A DNA stretch of 64,000 bases from Acorus gramineus (GCA_030737835.1 JAUJYN010000022.1:1642712-1706711); one strand, 5' to 3'; numbered from the stretch's first letter, positions 10,581 through 24,246 are shown. The notes: a model not told the origin generated them from the letters alone. Numbers and translations: made by a program.

Positions 10581-13500
10581 TGTTGTGCCTGTGTCATTTG
10601 GAGCGCTCTGTTTGAAGATTTTGGGTACATAATTTTTTTCGTAAGTTATGTATTTCCAATTTGCCATTTGGATTTGATTTTGTAAAAATCCAAGATGCGG
10701 ATATTTAATTCTGATTTTATTATGAGGTGTCCAGTTTTGAGTTGGCTTTCGCACAGAGGTGGAATTAGATCAACTGGATTCTTGTAGTAAAAGTTATGGG
10801 TATTCTTCCAAGTGTACCCCGGGGATGGAAATTCTAGCAGCAGCCTTGTTCCATGTTTGGCTCTAAATTCGGAATATCTGGAGAGGTTATTTGATCATGT
10901 CATAAACATGAAAGTTGTAGATAATCTTCTTAGCTTTCCATCAGTTTTGGAATTGAGCCATTCGGAGCTATATCGAGGAAGTTATGGCTGTTTCAGTGGA
11001 GCTTGCGCAGAATTTCTAGTCGGAGGGCGACTTAGTAATTTTCCTTGATAATTGTGATAAATATCTTATCTCTCTCTCACTTCCCCTCTCACTTCCGACC
11101 AGAATTCTGGTCCCCCTTCTCTTTTGTTGCATTTGCACCCCAAGTGTTTGATGATTTGTGTCAAAGAGAAGGAGGAGGTGGTGGTGGAAGTGGTGGTGGA
11201 TCTTGGCTAGGTTTGGTTGTTGTTTGTTCTCCCCTCTCTCAAGCTCTCTTTGCATGATCTCCCCCCCCCCCTGTTTTTGCTGCCATAGAGGGCTGAAGAG
11301 GAGGCTGAGTGGTGGTGGTGGTGGTGGTGGTTCCGGGTGGCGGCGTTTCGGTGCGCGAAGGGCCCTGAACCTCCCCCTTTCTTTTCCCTCCCAAGGTGAG
11401 CTCCTCCCCTCCTTTCTTGGTTTTCTTGGCTTGAGGGGTTGGTTGGGAGGTCATGCATGTTGGGTAGGTGTGTTAGGGAGTGTGTGAGGGGTTGGGATGG
11501 GTGAAAATGAGCTTGGAGTGGGTTGGGCGCGAGCTGGGCGCGGTCTGCGCGCGTGCGCGCGTAGGCGGGCGCAGTCGGCCGCACAGGCGCGCGGGGCGCT
11601 CGGGTGCTGGAGCGAGCGGGGGTGCGCGCGAGCGTGCGGGGCGCCTGGGTGCTGGGCAGGGTGCCTGGGCATGCGCCTGGGCGCGGTGCTGGGGACCAGT
11701 GCACGCGGTGCTGGGGACCAGTGCGTGCGCGTGCTGGGGCGTGCGTGCAGTGCGTGCGGGGGCGCGCTGGACTGGACGCGCGGTGCGGGGCGCTGCGCTG
11801 GGGCGCAGTGCGTGCGGGTGCAGGCGCGGTGCGCGCGAGTGCACCCGGGGGGTTGGACGCGCGGTGCGCGCGGGCGTGCGCGTGCGTGCGCCCGAGCGCG
11901 CGGCGTGTCCGGGCGTGCGGGCAGGGGCTCGGCCGTGCGTCTGGGCGTGCGGGCTGGGGCGCAGCTGTGCGCCTGGGTCGGGTGGCCGTGCGTGCGGTTG
12001 CCCGGGGGTTCGGGAGTGAGTCGGGTGCTCGGACTCGCGTGCGTACAGGCCGTATGTACGTTTGTCCGAGTGTTGGGTATTTTTAGTGTATTTTAGTTGT
12101 ATTTGTGTATTTTTACTCACCGTATTGATTACCCTGTCTTGCAGATCTTGACGGACGGTCGCGCGACGACCTGACTTCCGGTGAGTGGGACGATCCAACC
12201 CAGTAGGGAGGCGTTACATGCACTTGGGCGTGTACCGTCCTCCCTTGGGGCACCATAGTAAATATTAACCTGTTTAATATGAAAACTATGTAAGCATGAT
12301 AATCTGTAGTATGCATGCCACCCTAGATTTGTATGCTAGGGACTTATACCCTTAGGACCCGTATAAGAACCATGCACCCTGTTATCATGTTTCCATGCTA
12401 GGAAAGCCCCGACCGATGCATGTTCCCATTTAGTTTAATTTATTTAAATAAAATGCGAGCATGTGATTATTAGCCTGTCTTAGTGAATATTATAGGGGAG
12501 GGGCCTCGCGAGGACAGCGGTGAGACCCGGGCTAGGGTACTCCGTGTTCCTTGTTTGGTTGTCGGGGTATCCTATATCGGGACCTCACGCTGCCCTCCCA
12601 AGGTTCTTTTCCCCAATAATATTCCACCCTTGTTATTATATGATCTGTTTCCCCGCATCCTGGTTATGCGCCCTGGAGGAATTCTGAAGAATTCATGACA
12701 TCCGTAGAGTCTCCCTTCTCTGGATTAAAGGGCCTTGCGAAGTCAGCATTGAGACCCGGGCTAGGGTACTCCGTGTTCCTTGTTTGGTTGTCGGGATATC
12801 CTATATCGGGACCTCAAGGTGCCCTCCCAAGGTTTCTTTTCTTTAGTTAAGGAATTCAGCGGATCCGAGTGGATCATATGCGATGGATAGGCTGTTTTGT
12901 TCCCTTCGTTGGATCCGTGTAGAGACTGCCCCAGCGTTAGAAAGGCCGTCCCTTCCGAGGGCTCCCATCAGTAGGCGCCTCCCGATATTTGTGACGGACT
13001 GTCCTGAAGTTGTGGGTGAAGGCCAAGCGGCCTACGGAGTGGAGGAGAGACTATCGGTGGACCAAGGGTGACCAACAGCCTAGTCAGTCCCAATATCCTA
13101 TGTCACCCATAGAAGGGTGAGGGTGAGGGTGTGGTGGGTCAGCCATGAGGTGACCCACTGGTTTGTGGAATTGTGGTCTAAGGATGATTATTAGATTAGT
13201 ATGTCCCAATATCCTAAGTCACCTATTGAGGGGTGAGGGTGAGGGTGAGGGTGTGGTGGTTCGGCGATGTACGAACCACTGGATTTATGATGTTATGCCA
13301 CTTTGAGGCTGGATTGTATGTTCGTGGTTAATATAAATTGTGGTGCATGGGTTGTGCTATTCACTGAGCGTGTGGCTCACCCCTCGCATAATTATTATTC
13401 TCCAGTATTATCTGAGCCGGACTTGAAGGAGGAGCTCCCCGAGGGATTTCATCAGTAGCGGAGTAGCGCTACGTCCCGCGAGTACCAGAGGCTATCAGCA

Positions 13501-13799
13501 CCCCTTTTTTATTGTATGCATTATATTTCCGTGCTTGGGCCGCGATTGTATTTCATTTGGATGTCTTTGTATATATTGGCTCTCACAGGACAGATGATTG
13601 TGTATCGAGTCTGTAGTATGTTTTATTTACAGATTCAGTCTTTCGCTTCCGCATTTGGTGTATATATCATGTCAGCCTCTTTGTTGTCTGTGTGTCATTC
13701 TAGTTGCTTGTTTATGGTATATTATTGACCTCCTGTGTAGATTCTGATATTATATATACACTTGCCGCGTCATGGGGACGGCCGCCCTGGGGCGTGACA
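10581..13799 (+). repeat. Solo LTR B, flanked by TSD AATCG
   Basis: It starts TGTTGTGCCTGTGTCATTTG and ends GGGGCGTGACA. AATCG occurs at 10576-10580 and again at 13800-13804. The uninterrupted target is still visible in the C 5' LTR at about 22421-22435 (GTAGGAAATCGCATCTAC), which proves the insertion. No interior remains, so this is an LTR-LTR recombination product. It has a TGG repeat (about 11309-11330), a GC-rich tract (about 11525-12050), a micro-exon of 36 nt (12145-12180) and two copies of the GAGACCCGGGCTAGGG module (about 12493-12610 and 12728-12850). Confidence 0.95.
12145..12180 (+). other. Candidate 36-nt micro-exon in solo LTR B
   Basis: Acceptor CTGTCTTGCAG (to 12144), ATCTTGACGGACGG..., donor GTGAGTGGG from 12181. 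Confidence 0.5.
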
Positions 13800-15619
13800 A
13801 ATCGCCTCTACTTACTCAGTTTGTGCAGAGGGAGAGGGCGAGAGAGATCATCATCTCATAAAGTTGATAATAGCTTTGCCCCATTAGCATGGGCGCAACA
13901 ACTACACCACGCCCTCGAGTCTTATCGCAAGGGAATATTAGGCAGGTGCCCGTTATTAACCCAGACTTAATCATGTTGGATATTCCAATTTATATGGTGG
14001 GAGTAGTATTACAATACTACCTAAGGCATGCCATATTATATAGATCTATACACATTACAAAAATACATGCCCATACTAGAGGGGCGCATGCAACACAATC
14101 ATTCATACATGAATACAATACATGTATATAAGCCTAGCATGCAAGATATCTAACATATTATAGCTTAAGCATGGCCATACTACTTATCTACACAAGTAGT
14201 ATAGCTAAGGTGCCCCATCGATGCGCGACGCACGACTACGCGTGTCGAGTGCATCTCGAGGGGGGGTGGGGGGATTTGATCAAACCACTCACAGATACCC
14301 GGATCGTCGCGCGTTCGGTCTACGAGATCTGTAAAACACAACCAATGATCCACAATTAAAATATGGAACCTCCTATCACACATATAAGCCTACTTCATGA
14401 AGGCCCTAACCCCTGATACTTCCATATTATCACCCAAGACACATGCAAACAACTCCTTGACACTCAACCAAGCAAAACTGCCAAACCTGCTGCAACCAGC
14501 CCTACTAATTGGTCTCCACAGCACCCAATACACTTCCAAAAATTATGAAATAAATCATGCACATTCTCTGATATGCTGGGATCATAATCCATGCAGACAT
14601 TAGAACCTAATTTTGCCTCTACAAGCCCGAAACAAATTATTTCCAGAAGCAGGTCAATTCCTACGTGAATCTGGACAGGCCATGCAAAACTGGTTCTAAC
14701 TTACACCACAGATATCATAATGACCCCAAATTTCATATATAACAACTAGACACATAGATGATCATATCATATGAAGACATAATCCTAAAAATGTGCCTCT
14801 AAATACTAGATTCACTGAGATCTTTAAAATGCAGAGTGCTGCCTTACCAAAATAGGGGGAAGGAAATGGGGAGATGCGGGGTTCTCGACAAACCCACGAC
14901 CACCTCAACCACCACCACCACTATCAGCATCTCCTCAAGCCTTTCATGGCAGAAAACAGGGGTGCAAAGGGGCATGAGAAGGGGATAGAGAGAAGAGAAA
15001 CAACAACAACAACAACACATACTCACCCTTTCTCACTCTTTCTTGTGCTTCTTCTTCATCTTTTCCTTCAATTGCTTCTTCCTCCTCCTTCTTCACGCAC
15101 AAAGAGGAGAAAAAAGAGACCAAGAGAGGGAGAGAAGGTGTTCCACGAAATGGGAGAGGGGGAGAGAGAGAGGGCAAAAAAGTCATTTTCATGCCCAAAT
15201 AGTGTCTAGGGATGACCTTAAGGGGGGGTGAGGTTAGGGTTAGGCTCACCCACTCACATATCAAATAACCAATGGTTTCTTCATCCCCAAGCAAGGTGGG
15301 GGTAAGGTTACTAAGGGTCACCACATCCCCAAAATATCTCACACTATTCGACCAACCAGGAACTCTCAAAACCCGGATACGGTTCGGAACTGCATATTTT
15401 TCAAAACGTTACCAGAATTCGATGAAAATTTTATGGGTAGTACGTAACAGTACCAGGACCCATAATATATAGTTAGATTTCCAATCAGAGTACTCCAACT
15501 CCCGCAGGTGGCTAAAAGCTAAAATTTTAGTGACTCCAATCAAAAAAGAAAAAGGCCTTGAATGACCCAGATGCGACCAAGGCTTAACCAAAATGGCTCC
15601 AAATGACACAGGTATAACA
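13800..15619 (-). repeat. Remainder of minus-strand LTR of element C (3' side)
   Basis: This is collinear with 22426-24246 and ends ACACAGGTATAACA, the complement of an LTR start TGTTATACC. It carries the complement of a micro-exon (about 14285-14330), a TGG/CCA repeat block (about 14908-14935) and an AG-rich tract. It directly abuts integrase relics at 15620 without any PPT, unlike element A. Either the terminal interior was deleted, or this is an independent LTR inserted into the C interior whose left end is lost. Confidence 0.75.
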
Positions 15620-17109
15620 GCCACTACAAGGTCAAATAAATAACTTGTGGCCCCTCCAACTGGCGCTCCTCAACTGTCCCAACACAAGGGAGGTATAAAA
15701 CTGCGCCTGTAGAGTGCCTTTTTCAGGTCCATCTGGATGCTCGAATGGCAGTCGTCTTGCAGGCATACCCCAACAAATGGGTGGTGCCTCACCAAACTGC
15801 CCTTATCATCGAGCACGCAGGCACTTAGCATGTCCTCCAAGGTAAGAATAGTCCTTTTGCTTGGCCATTCGTCGGCGGTGAAATGCTGCACTTAGATGGA
15901 GGCTAGCGCCAAAGCCTACCAAGGCTGCGCCACAACCTCAAAGTAACCCTCGCGTCTCAACCCAAAATAGCGCCAACCGGAGTGCCATGAAGACGAACAA
16001 TCGCGAAGGTGGAAACCCACGTCAAGGCGTCCAGAGACTCAATCAGTCGGATTAGGGAGGGAAGCGCGGACTTAGTCAGTCGGTCATTGATCACCTAGAC
16101 GGCGTCGCGACCCGAACGTGACTTTAGCGAGTCCTCAACAATCCCTGATAACCCACTCCCACGTCCACTGAGGAATCTCAATGGACTGACGCTTTCCACT
16201 CAGTGATAATTCTTGAACTTTGCCTAAGGGCATGCCATCCTGGGGAAACAAGGTCACCCATATCGCATTTTCATCACACCACTAGCAATCTCAATGAAGA
16301 CTACCTCAAAGTAGTCCATAGAGGCCCAATAAAACTTTTGAGATCCACAAAGGCATCCGGCCGGCGTGTTCGTCAACCTCGACGGCAGTACTTAAAACTT
16401 GTAGTGCCTGAAACGGTCATCTACAGGATGTCCAACTCCCGGATCTCTGACTTGTGGTACCCTTGTGCGAAGATTGATCTAACAGAAGACACTCGCTCCC
16501 AGAGCTGGTCAAATAGATCATCAATTCACAGCAAGGGGTACCTGATCTTCAACCCTTACGGGAAGATCAAAACAACACCTCGAACAATTAAGTCCAGATT
16601 CTGCTCCTCGAGCATGGCTGGCGCTCATGATGACACTTACACGCTTGGTAAGCCGCTCAACCGCACTTAATCCACAAGACACGCAATAAGGGGTCATCGA
16701 ACCTCGACAATGCCTATGCGACGTCATCTATCTGATAGGGCGGTTGAGTCCCATCACGAACGCTAGCATCGCGTCTCCTCGTTTACGACCCATGTGGGGG
16801 CAAAACGTGACAGTATCGCGAACTGTGCTTCACACGGTGCCAGATATAGGTCATTGAACTATAACCATTGGAACTCCAGCATCCTGCACTCAATGGGCAG
16901 ATTCATCACGGGGAGTCCACGCTCTCGACATCATCCATTAGCACTCTCCCGATGCGGCCTCTACCTGGTAGCCTCCCAAGCCCACTATCTCTGCCATATG
17001 GGCGCACCAACAAGCATAGTATCTGGGAGCACCTCACAGGGCTCTGGCCTCAACCGGGCAGCTACTACGCACAATGATATATCGAAGCGACTCTAGATGC
17101 CACTGTGGA
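15620..17109 (-). pseudogene. Decayed pol (integrase and RT relics) of element C
   Basis: Read on the minus strand this matches the A interior. It has integrase-like CWD/LVRHHPFVGV blocks (about 15670-15890), a DGQ..RTI relic, QSIEIPQ (about 16160-16200), and an RT relic with the DDLFDQL block (about 16490-16560). An LTR-like filler with CTACCTGGTAGCC lies at about 16960-16980. It carries many stops and frameshifts. It shares with A both the order of blocks and the missing blocks, so both descend from one already-deleted template. The right end, GTGGA (17105-17109), is the target duplication of solo LTR D. Confidence 0.75.
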
Positions 17110-19776
17110 TGTCACGCCCCAGGGCAGCCGTCCCCGGGACGTGGCAAGTATATATAATATCAGCAGTCTAAACAGGAGATCAATAAATACTCTACACAAC
17201 ACCGAAAATGACAACATAGACAAAAGTGTAGCTGACATAATATATACAAATAGCGGAAGCTAAAAGACTGAGTCTGTAATTCAAAGACATATTATAGACC
17301 CGATACATAATCAACTGTCCTGTGAGAGCCAATAAATATACAATGACATCCAAATACAAATATGTGCCCAAGCACGGATAATCAATACATACAATCAAGA
17401 AGGGATGCTGATGGCCTCTCACTCGCAGAACGTGACGCTGCTCCGCTAGTGCTGATGTACCTCAGGGAGCTCCTCCTTCAGATCCGACTCAGATATAACT
17501 AGAGAAAAATATATGCGAGGGGTGAGCCACACGCTCAGTGAATAGCACAACCCATGCATCACAATTCATATTAACCTTATATAATTTATAGCCCCTACAA
17601 CGGGAGCAACCACACATTCTAATGGGTCGTTTCATTGCCAACCCACCTCCCCCCCCCCCTCACCCTCACCCCTTTCTGGGGGTGACATGGGCCTCTTGGG
17701 GCATACTAGACCGCTCTCCACCCTGGTCCACCCGGTAGCCTCTCCCACACTCGTAGCCTCGACCTATTCCACTCCAACTACCAGTACTGTTCGACACATC
17801 GGAGGTACCTACGGACAGGAGCCCTCTGTCAGGTCAGCTATCATCGGGGAGTACCTACCTCGGATCCAACCAAAAGGAGAAGACAGCCCAATCACATGGA
17901 TACGATCCTCATGGATCCGTCGACACCGATTGTAACTCTACTAATGCCATGAATTCTCCAGAATTCCTCCAGGGCGCATAACTCAGATGCGGGGAGACAT
18001 ATATTATAACAACAAGGTTATAATATTCTCTAAGGCATGCTTGTAACTATATGCTCACATTAGATTTAATTAAATTAAACTAGATGGGAACATGCATAGT
18101 TCGGGGCTTGGTGCCTAGACATGCATAGGCCGCTAACATGATATAAGGGTGCGTATCCCTAGCATACATAGTCTAAGGTGGCATGGATACATCATAATAA
18201 TGAGGCATGCACAGGTTTTACATTATTACGTGTTAATATGCAATCATGGTGCCCCAGGGGAGGGCAATGCACGCCTACGTGCATCGAACGCCTCCCTACT
18301 GGGTTGGATTGTCCCACTCACTGAATCCCGGGTCGTCACGTGACCGTCCGTCAAGATCTGCAAGACAGGGGCATTCAAAACGGTGAGTAAACCACACTAA
18401 TACGTAATAAATACACTACAAATACCCAATACTCGGACAAGCATGCATACGGGCCCGCACGCACGCGAGCACGCGCGTACGCACGCGAGTCCGAGTGCCC
18501 CGACACCCTCCCGAACCCACGGGCAGCCATACGCACGGCCACCCGCACGCGCACGCATGAAGGCGCACGCACGCACGCGCCCCTGCGCCCCGGGCGCACT
18601 GCCGCGCCCCAGCCCGCGCCTCCAGACACGCTGCCACGCCCTTGCCCGCGCACCCAGACACGCTGCTGCTCGTGCGCGCACGCTCGCGCATGCCCGCGGG
18701 CACCGAGCGTCCAGCCCTGCGTTACCCGCGCGTACAGCGCCCCTGCGCAGCACCCCGCGCACACCCCCGCGCGCACGCCTGCGCGTCTCCGCGTACGCGT
18801 GCGCGCCCGCCAGCGCACCCGTCTGCGCGCGCCAGCGCCTGCCTGCGCACGCAGACTCGCGCGCACGCGCGCGGATGACCCCGCACGCGCGCCCGAGCCC
18901 TTCCCACCCCCTCCTCAGCCCACCCTCACCCCCCTAACACCCATGCAAGCATGCATACCCAAACACACACCCTTTACAAGCATTTAACCTAGCTAGGGGA
19001 GGAGAATGACTTACCCAAAGAGAGGAAAGGAAAGGGAGGGAACTCGGGTGCTCTTCGCGCACCGAAACACCGCCACCGAGACCACCACCACCAAGATCTC
19101 TTCTCAGCCCAAGAATGGCTGAAAACAGAGGAGAAAGGGAGGCCATGAGAGGAGGTCAACAAAGGGGAAAGCAAAACTAAAACCATAGGAAGATAGATCT
19201 CACCCTCACCAACCTTTTTCCCTTCTAGGGCTTCCTATTTCATCTCCTTCTTCAAGCTCCAATGGGGGGAAAATATGAAGAGGAGGTGTGGATTTGTGTG
19301 TGAGAGAGAGAGGAAGAGAAGAGAAAGAAGAAGAAGAAGTGGGCGTCCAAGTGATGCTCACACACACACACACACACACTTAGAAAAATTAGGTTTTTGT
19401 GCTTTTGACTTTGAGTCAACCTATCCACACAAAAAAACAAAGGAATTGACCAAGTCAATGGTCAAACATGACTTGGTCAAAGTCCTCTTTGACTTGGTCA
19501 AGTCTCCCAATGACTTTTGCTTGGTGAAAACCCGGATACGATTCAGAACTGTGAAATTCTGAACGTTACCGGAATTCGATGAAATTTTCATGAGTGGCTT
19601 GAAATGGCACCAGGACACATAATGTGCAGTTAGATTTTCAATCGGAGTTCTCAAGCTCAGGATGATAGCCAAAAGTCCAAAATTTTAGCGGTTCCGATGG
19701 AAAAAAGAAAAAGCTGAAAAACTGCCAGAAATGTCTCAATGGTGACCAGAAGGCTAAAAGTGACACATATATAACA
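17110..19776 (-). repeat. Solo LTR D (minus), TSD GTGGA/ATGGA
   Basis: On the plus strand it runs from TGTCACGCCCCAGGGC to GTGACACATATATAACA; read on its own strand it starts TGTTATATATGTGTCAC, the same subfamily as F and K. The flanks are GTGGA (17105-17109) and ATGGA (19777-19781). The uninterrupted version in element A (complement of about 5885-5905) reads ATGGA, so one copy has a single substitution. It contains the GC-rich tract (about 18440-18900), TGG/CCA repeats (about 19080-19095) and an AC microsatellite (about 19360-19380). Confidence 0.92.
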
Positions 19777-20453
19777 ATGGAACCCTGTCCACAAGCGATC
19801 ACCCTCCAAGCTGCAATAGGATGCACCCAATCCCGATCGTACGCATCACCAAGTGAGAGGAAAATCTATCATCACGTAGATGCTTCAAAGGTATTCCTTG
19901 ACTGAAAAAGAACCCCTTGGGAGGGCACCATGAGGTCACGATATAGGATATCCCAACAACCAAACAAGGAACACGGAGGACCCTAGCCTGGGTCTCAACA
20001 ATGACCCCGCAAGGCCCCTTAATCCTGAGTAGGAAGACTGGAAGAAGACATCACCCCTAATGAGCAATATGCCACATCCTCAAAACTTGAAACTGGCGCC
20101 GCACGCGAACTCCATGGTTACCAGCAATACCGATGCACAGGAAAGAAGCTCCATTATCGAGACGCAATACATACCACATAATTTGTGACCAATTCATCAC
20201 TATCATACTACTGGGCTGGAATCTCCTACCCAAGCCTTAATCCCACAACAAGGGATCCAACAACTGACCCTAACCAGTAGACCTAGTCGACAACTTAAGG
20301 GTGGGTCCAGGGGGGTCACGTCCACGTCAACGGATGCGAGGAGGCATGTTAGCAACCTAAAATAAACTTCTAAAATAAGACTACTCGGATAACAATCCTA
20401 CGACTCATCATCTATACGACTAGACTTAGGCCTTAGGCTCTGATACCAACTTT
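19777..20453 (-). pseudogene. 5' part of the element C interior (leader and gag-start relic)
   Basis: Minus strand. It holds the GAGACCCGGGCTAGGG module (about 19900-20030) and a gag start relic whose complement begins ATGCCTCCTCGCATCC (ATG at 20347-20345), the same broken gag start as in A. The leader between gag and PBS is intact. No reading frame survives. Confidence 0.75.
20436..20448 (-). promoter_or_regulatory. Primer-binding site of element C
   Basis: GGCTCTGATACCA on the plus strand is the complement of the iMet-tRNA PBS. It lies just inside the LTR edge at 20454 and fixes C as a minus-strand element. Confidence 0.93.
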
Positions 20454-23400
20454 TGTCACGCCGCAGGCGGCCGTTCTCGAGACGTGGCAATAATGAAATA
20501 TCAGCTATCAATACCTGAGGTCAACAAAGACTCCAACAACAACACACAAGGTGGCAAGGCAAAGATAAATGATAACTGACTGAAAAGCGGAAGCATAAGA
20601 TATCAACAATGTCTGTAAACCAAAAACATTATTACAGACTCGAATACACAATCAATGTCCTGTGAGAGCCAAGTTTAGTCCAAATAAAATACAACATGTG
20701 CCACATGCACGATTTACAATACATAACATGACTCTAGGACTGCTGACAGCCTCGCACTCGCCATCAGTCAGAAGAACGCTCCATCGCCCATAAGACCACA
20801 TCGCCCCTGAAAAGAAACAATATGCGAGGGGTGAGCTACAAGCTCAGTGAGTGGCTGGAAACCAATCACCATTACAACAGTTCAATGTTAAGGCAATTTC
20901 CTTTCAAGGAAAACATGGGTGGAAACCCAATGGATAACAAGGTCACGCGGCGGCGCGACCAACCTCGCCCTCACCCTCACTCCTGGAGGAAGACTCTTGG
21001 GACATTTAGGGAGAGACTATACCGTTGGTCGAAGAGACGCGGAATTACTGGTCTACACAACTCTACTGGATCATCTACATCGACATAACTTCCCAATGAT
21101 GTCTTTGAACATTGCTACATAACCGAACCCAACAACTATGGGAACGAACGAGCAACGAATGGGTCACGCGGCGATGTGTCTTCACCTCATCCTCACCCTC
21201 ACCCTTTAGAGGTGACATAGGACTTTTGGAAGAGATTAGATGCTCTACACCCTTGGTTCACCGGTAGCCCTTTCCCCAGGTATCCTCTACCTGGTATACT
21301 TCCACGATCAGTACGCATTCGAACGCATCGGTGGTACCTACGGATGGGAGCCCTCTGTCAGGACAGCTTTTCCAACGCCGGGAAGTTCCTACATCGGATC
21401 TAACGAAGGGGAGAACACTTTCATGCTCGCAATATCATTCGTTAGCCCTCTCCTGGGTAGCCTCTACCTGGTACACTGCTCTACACCCTAATGGACGAAC
21501 AACGAATGGGTCACGCGGTGATGTGTCTTCACCTCATCCTCACCCTCACCCTTTAGAGGTGACATAGGACTTTCGGAAGAGATTAGACTGCTCTACACCC
21601 TTGGTCCACCGGTAGCCCTTTCCCCGGGTAGCCTCTACCTGGTATACTCCAACGATCAGTACGCTTCCGAACGCATCGGTGGTACCTACGGATGGGAGCC
21701 CTCTGTCAGGACAGCTTTTCCAACGCCGAGAGGTTCCTACATCGAATCCAACGAAGGGGAGAACGATTTCACGCTCGCAATATCATTCGTTAGCCCTCTC
21801 CCAGGTAGCCTCTACCTGGTACACTCCCACGATCAATACGCTTCCGAACGCATCGGTGGTACCTACGGATTGGAGCCCTCTGTCAGGACAGCTACAACCC
21901 AGGCCGCTTCAACACAGACGACATTGGGAGGAAACACTCCATGTTCGCAAAGCGAACCCAATGGAAAAACAACTACTCTCGATAATCGCCTAACTTAATG
22001 CCCAAGCTACTAGTTTAACACCGAGACAACAAATGATATCTCCTGAATTCCATTCAAGTGCATCACACGGACGCAGGGGCAAGTCTATCACTTGCACACT
22101 AACTAATGAGGTACATCCCAACGACGGGTCGTACCCACGCCTATTTCAGATAGGCCTTTTTAACATGTGCGTAAATATAACAGGAGAATCATATGCATGA
22201 TCATCTAACAATTGACTATAAGGGTAACCCCTAACATGGATTTACATCATAAACAACAAATCATACAACATGCATACAAGGTATGGCCCACTTAAACATG
22301 CATACAAGGCCATTACTTAAGCATGCGTTGGATATCACCAACTTAAAAGGGAAGGGTCAAGCGCGATCTCACGCACTAACAGGTGCATGCCAATATTCCA
22401 AACGAACCTGAGTCGAGTAGGAAATCGCATCTACTTACTCAGTTCGTGTAGAGGGAGAGGGCGAGAGAGATCATCATCTCCTGAAGTTGGTCATAGCTTT
22501 GCCCCATTAGCATGGGCGCAACAACTACACCACGCCCTCGAGTCTTATCGCAAGGGAATATTAGGCAAGTGCCCGTTATTAACCCAGACTTAATCATGCT
22601 GGATATTCCAATTAATATGGTGGGAGTAGTATTACAATACTACCTAAGGCATGCCTTATTCTATACATCCATACACATTACAGAAATACATGCCCATACT
22701 AGAGGGGCGCATGCGATACAATCATTCATACATGGATACAATACATACAATATAAGCCTAGCATGCAAGATATCTAACATATTATAGTTTAAGCATGGCC
22801 GTACTACTTATCTACATAAGTAGTATAGCTAGGGTGCCCCATCGATGCGCGACACACGACTACGCACGTCGAGCGCATCTCGAGGGGTTGGATCAAACCA
22901 CTCACAGATACCTGGATCGTCGCGCGTCCGGTCTACGAGATCTGTAAAACACAACCAATGATCCATAATTAAAATATGGAACCTCCTATCCCACATATAA
23001 GCCTATTTCATGAAGACCCTAACCCCTGACTTCCATATTATCACCCAAGACACATGCAAACAACTCCTTGAAACTCAACCAAGCAAAACTGCCAAACCTG
23101 CTGCAACCAGCCCTACTAATTGATCTCCATAGCGCCCAATACACTTCCAAACATTATGAAATAAAACATGCACATTCTCTGCTATGCTGGGATCATAATC
23201 CATGAAGACATTAGAACCTAATTTTGCCTCTACAAGCCCGAAATAAATTATTTCCAGAAGCTGGTCAATTCCTACGCGAATCTGGACAGGCCATTCAAAA
23301 CAGGTTATAACTTACACCACAGATATCATAATGACTCCAAATTTCATATATAACAAATAACTACATAGATGATCATATCATATGAAGACATAATCCTAGA

Positions 23401-24246
23401 AATGTGCCTCTAAATACTAGATTCACTGAGATATGTAAAATACAGAGTGTTGCCTTACCAAAACAGGGGGAGGGAAATGGGGAGATGCGGGGTTCTCGAC
23501 ACACCCACGACCACCTCAACCACCACCACCACTACCACCACCTCATCAGCATCTCCTTAAGCCCTTCATGGTAGAAAACAGGGGTGCAAAGGGGCATGAG
23601 AAGGGGATAGAGAGAAGAGAAACAACAACAACAACACATACTCACCCTTTCTCACTCTTTCTTGTGCTTCTTCTTCATCTTTTCCTTCAATTGCTTCTTC
23701 CTCCTCCTTCTTCACACACAAAGAGGAGAAAAAAAAGAGACCAAGAGAGGGAGAGAAGGTGTTCCACGAAATCGGAGAGAGGGGGAGAGAGAGAAAGGGC
23801 AAAAAGGTCATTTTCATACCCAAATAGTGTCTAGGGGTGACCATAACGGGGGTGGTGAGGTTAGGGTTAGGCTCACCCACTCACATACCAAAAGACCAAA
23901 GGTTTCTTCATCACTAAGCAAGGTGGGGGTAAGGTTACCAAAGGTCACCACATCCTCAAAATATCTCACACTATTCGACCAACCAGGAACTCTCAAAACC
24001 CAGATACGGTTCGGAACTACATATTTTTCAAAACGTTACCGGAATTTGATAAAAATTTTATGGGTAGTACAAAATGGTACCAGGACCCATAATATGCAGC
24101 TAGATTTTCAATCAGAGTACTCCAACTCCCGCAGGTAGCTAAAAGCCAAAATTTTAGCGACTCTGATCAAAAAATAAAAAGGCCCTGAATGACCTAGATG
24201 TGACCAAGGCTTAATTGAAATGGCTCCAAATGACATAGGCATAACA
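20454..24246 (-). repeat. 5' LTR of element C (3.8 kb)
   Basis: On the plus strand it begins TGTCACGCCGCAGGCGG and ends GACATAGGCATAACA. It carries several CTGACAGAGGG modules in reverse (about 21290-21370, 21640-21720, 21815-21895), a GAGGGGTGAGCTACAAGCTC box (20826-20845), a candidate micro-exon (22906-22941) and a CCA repeat (about 23517-23545). It preserves uninterrupted versions of the target sites of solo LTRs B and H. It was inserted into a family G LTR-leader at 24247. Confidence 0.9.

Noticed and set aside
10581..13799. Solo LTR B as the true 3' LTR of element A
   Set aside because: It has its own perfect TSD (AATCG) and an empty-site match, and A's own 3' LTR starts at 7890 after the PPT.
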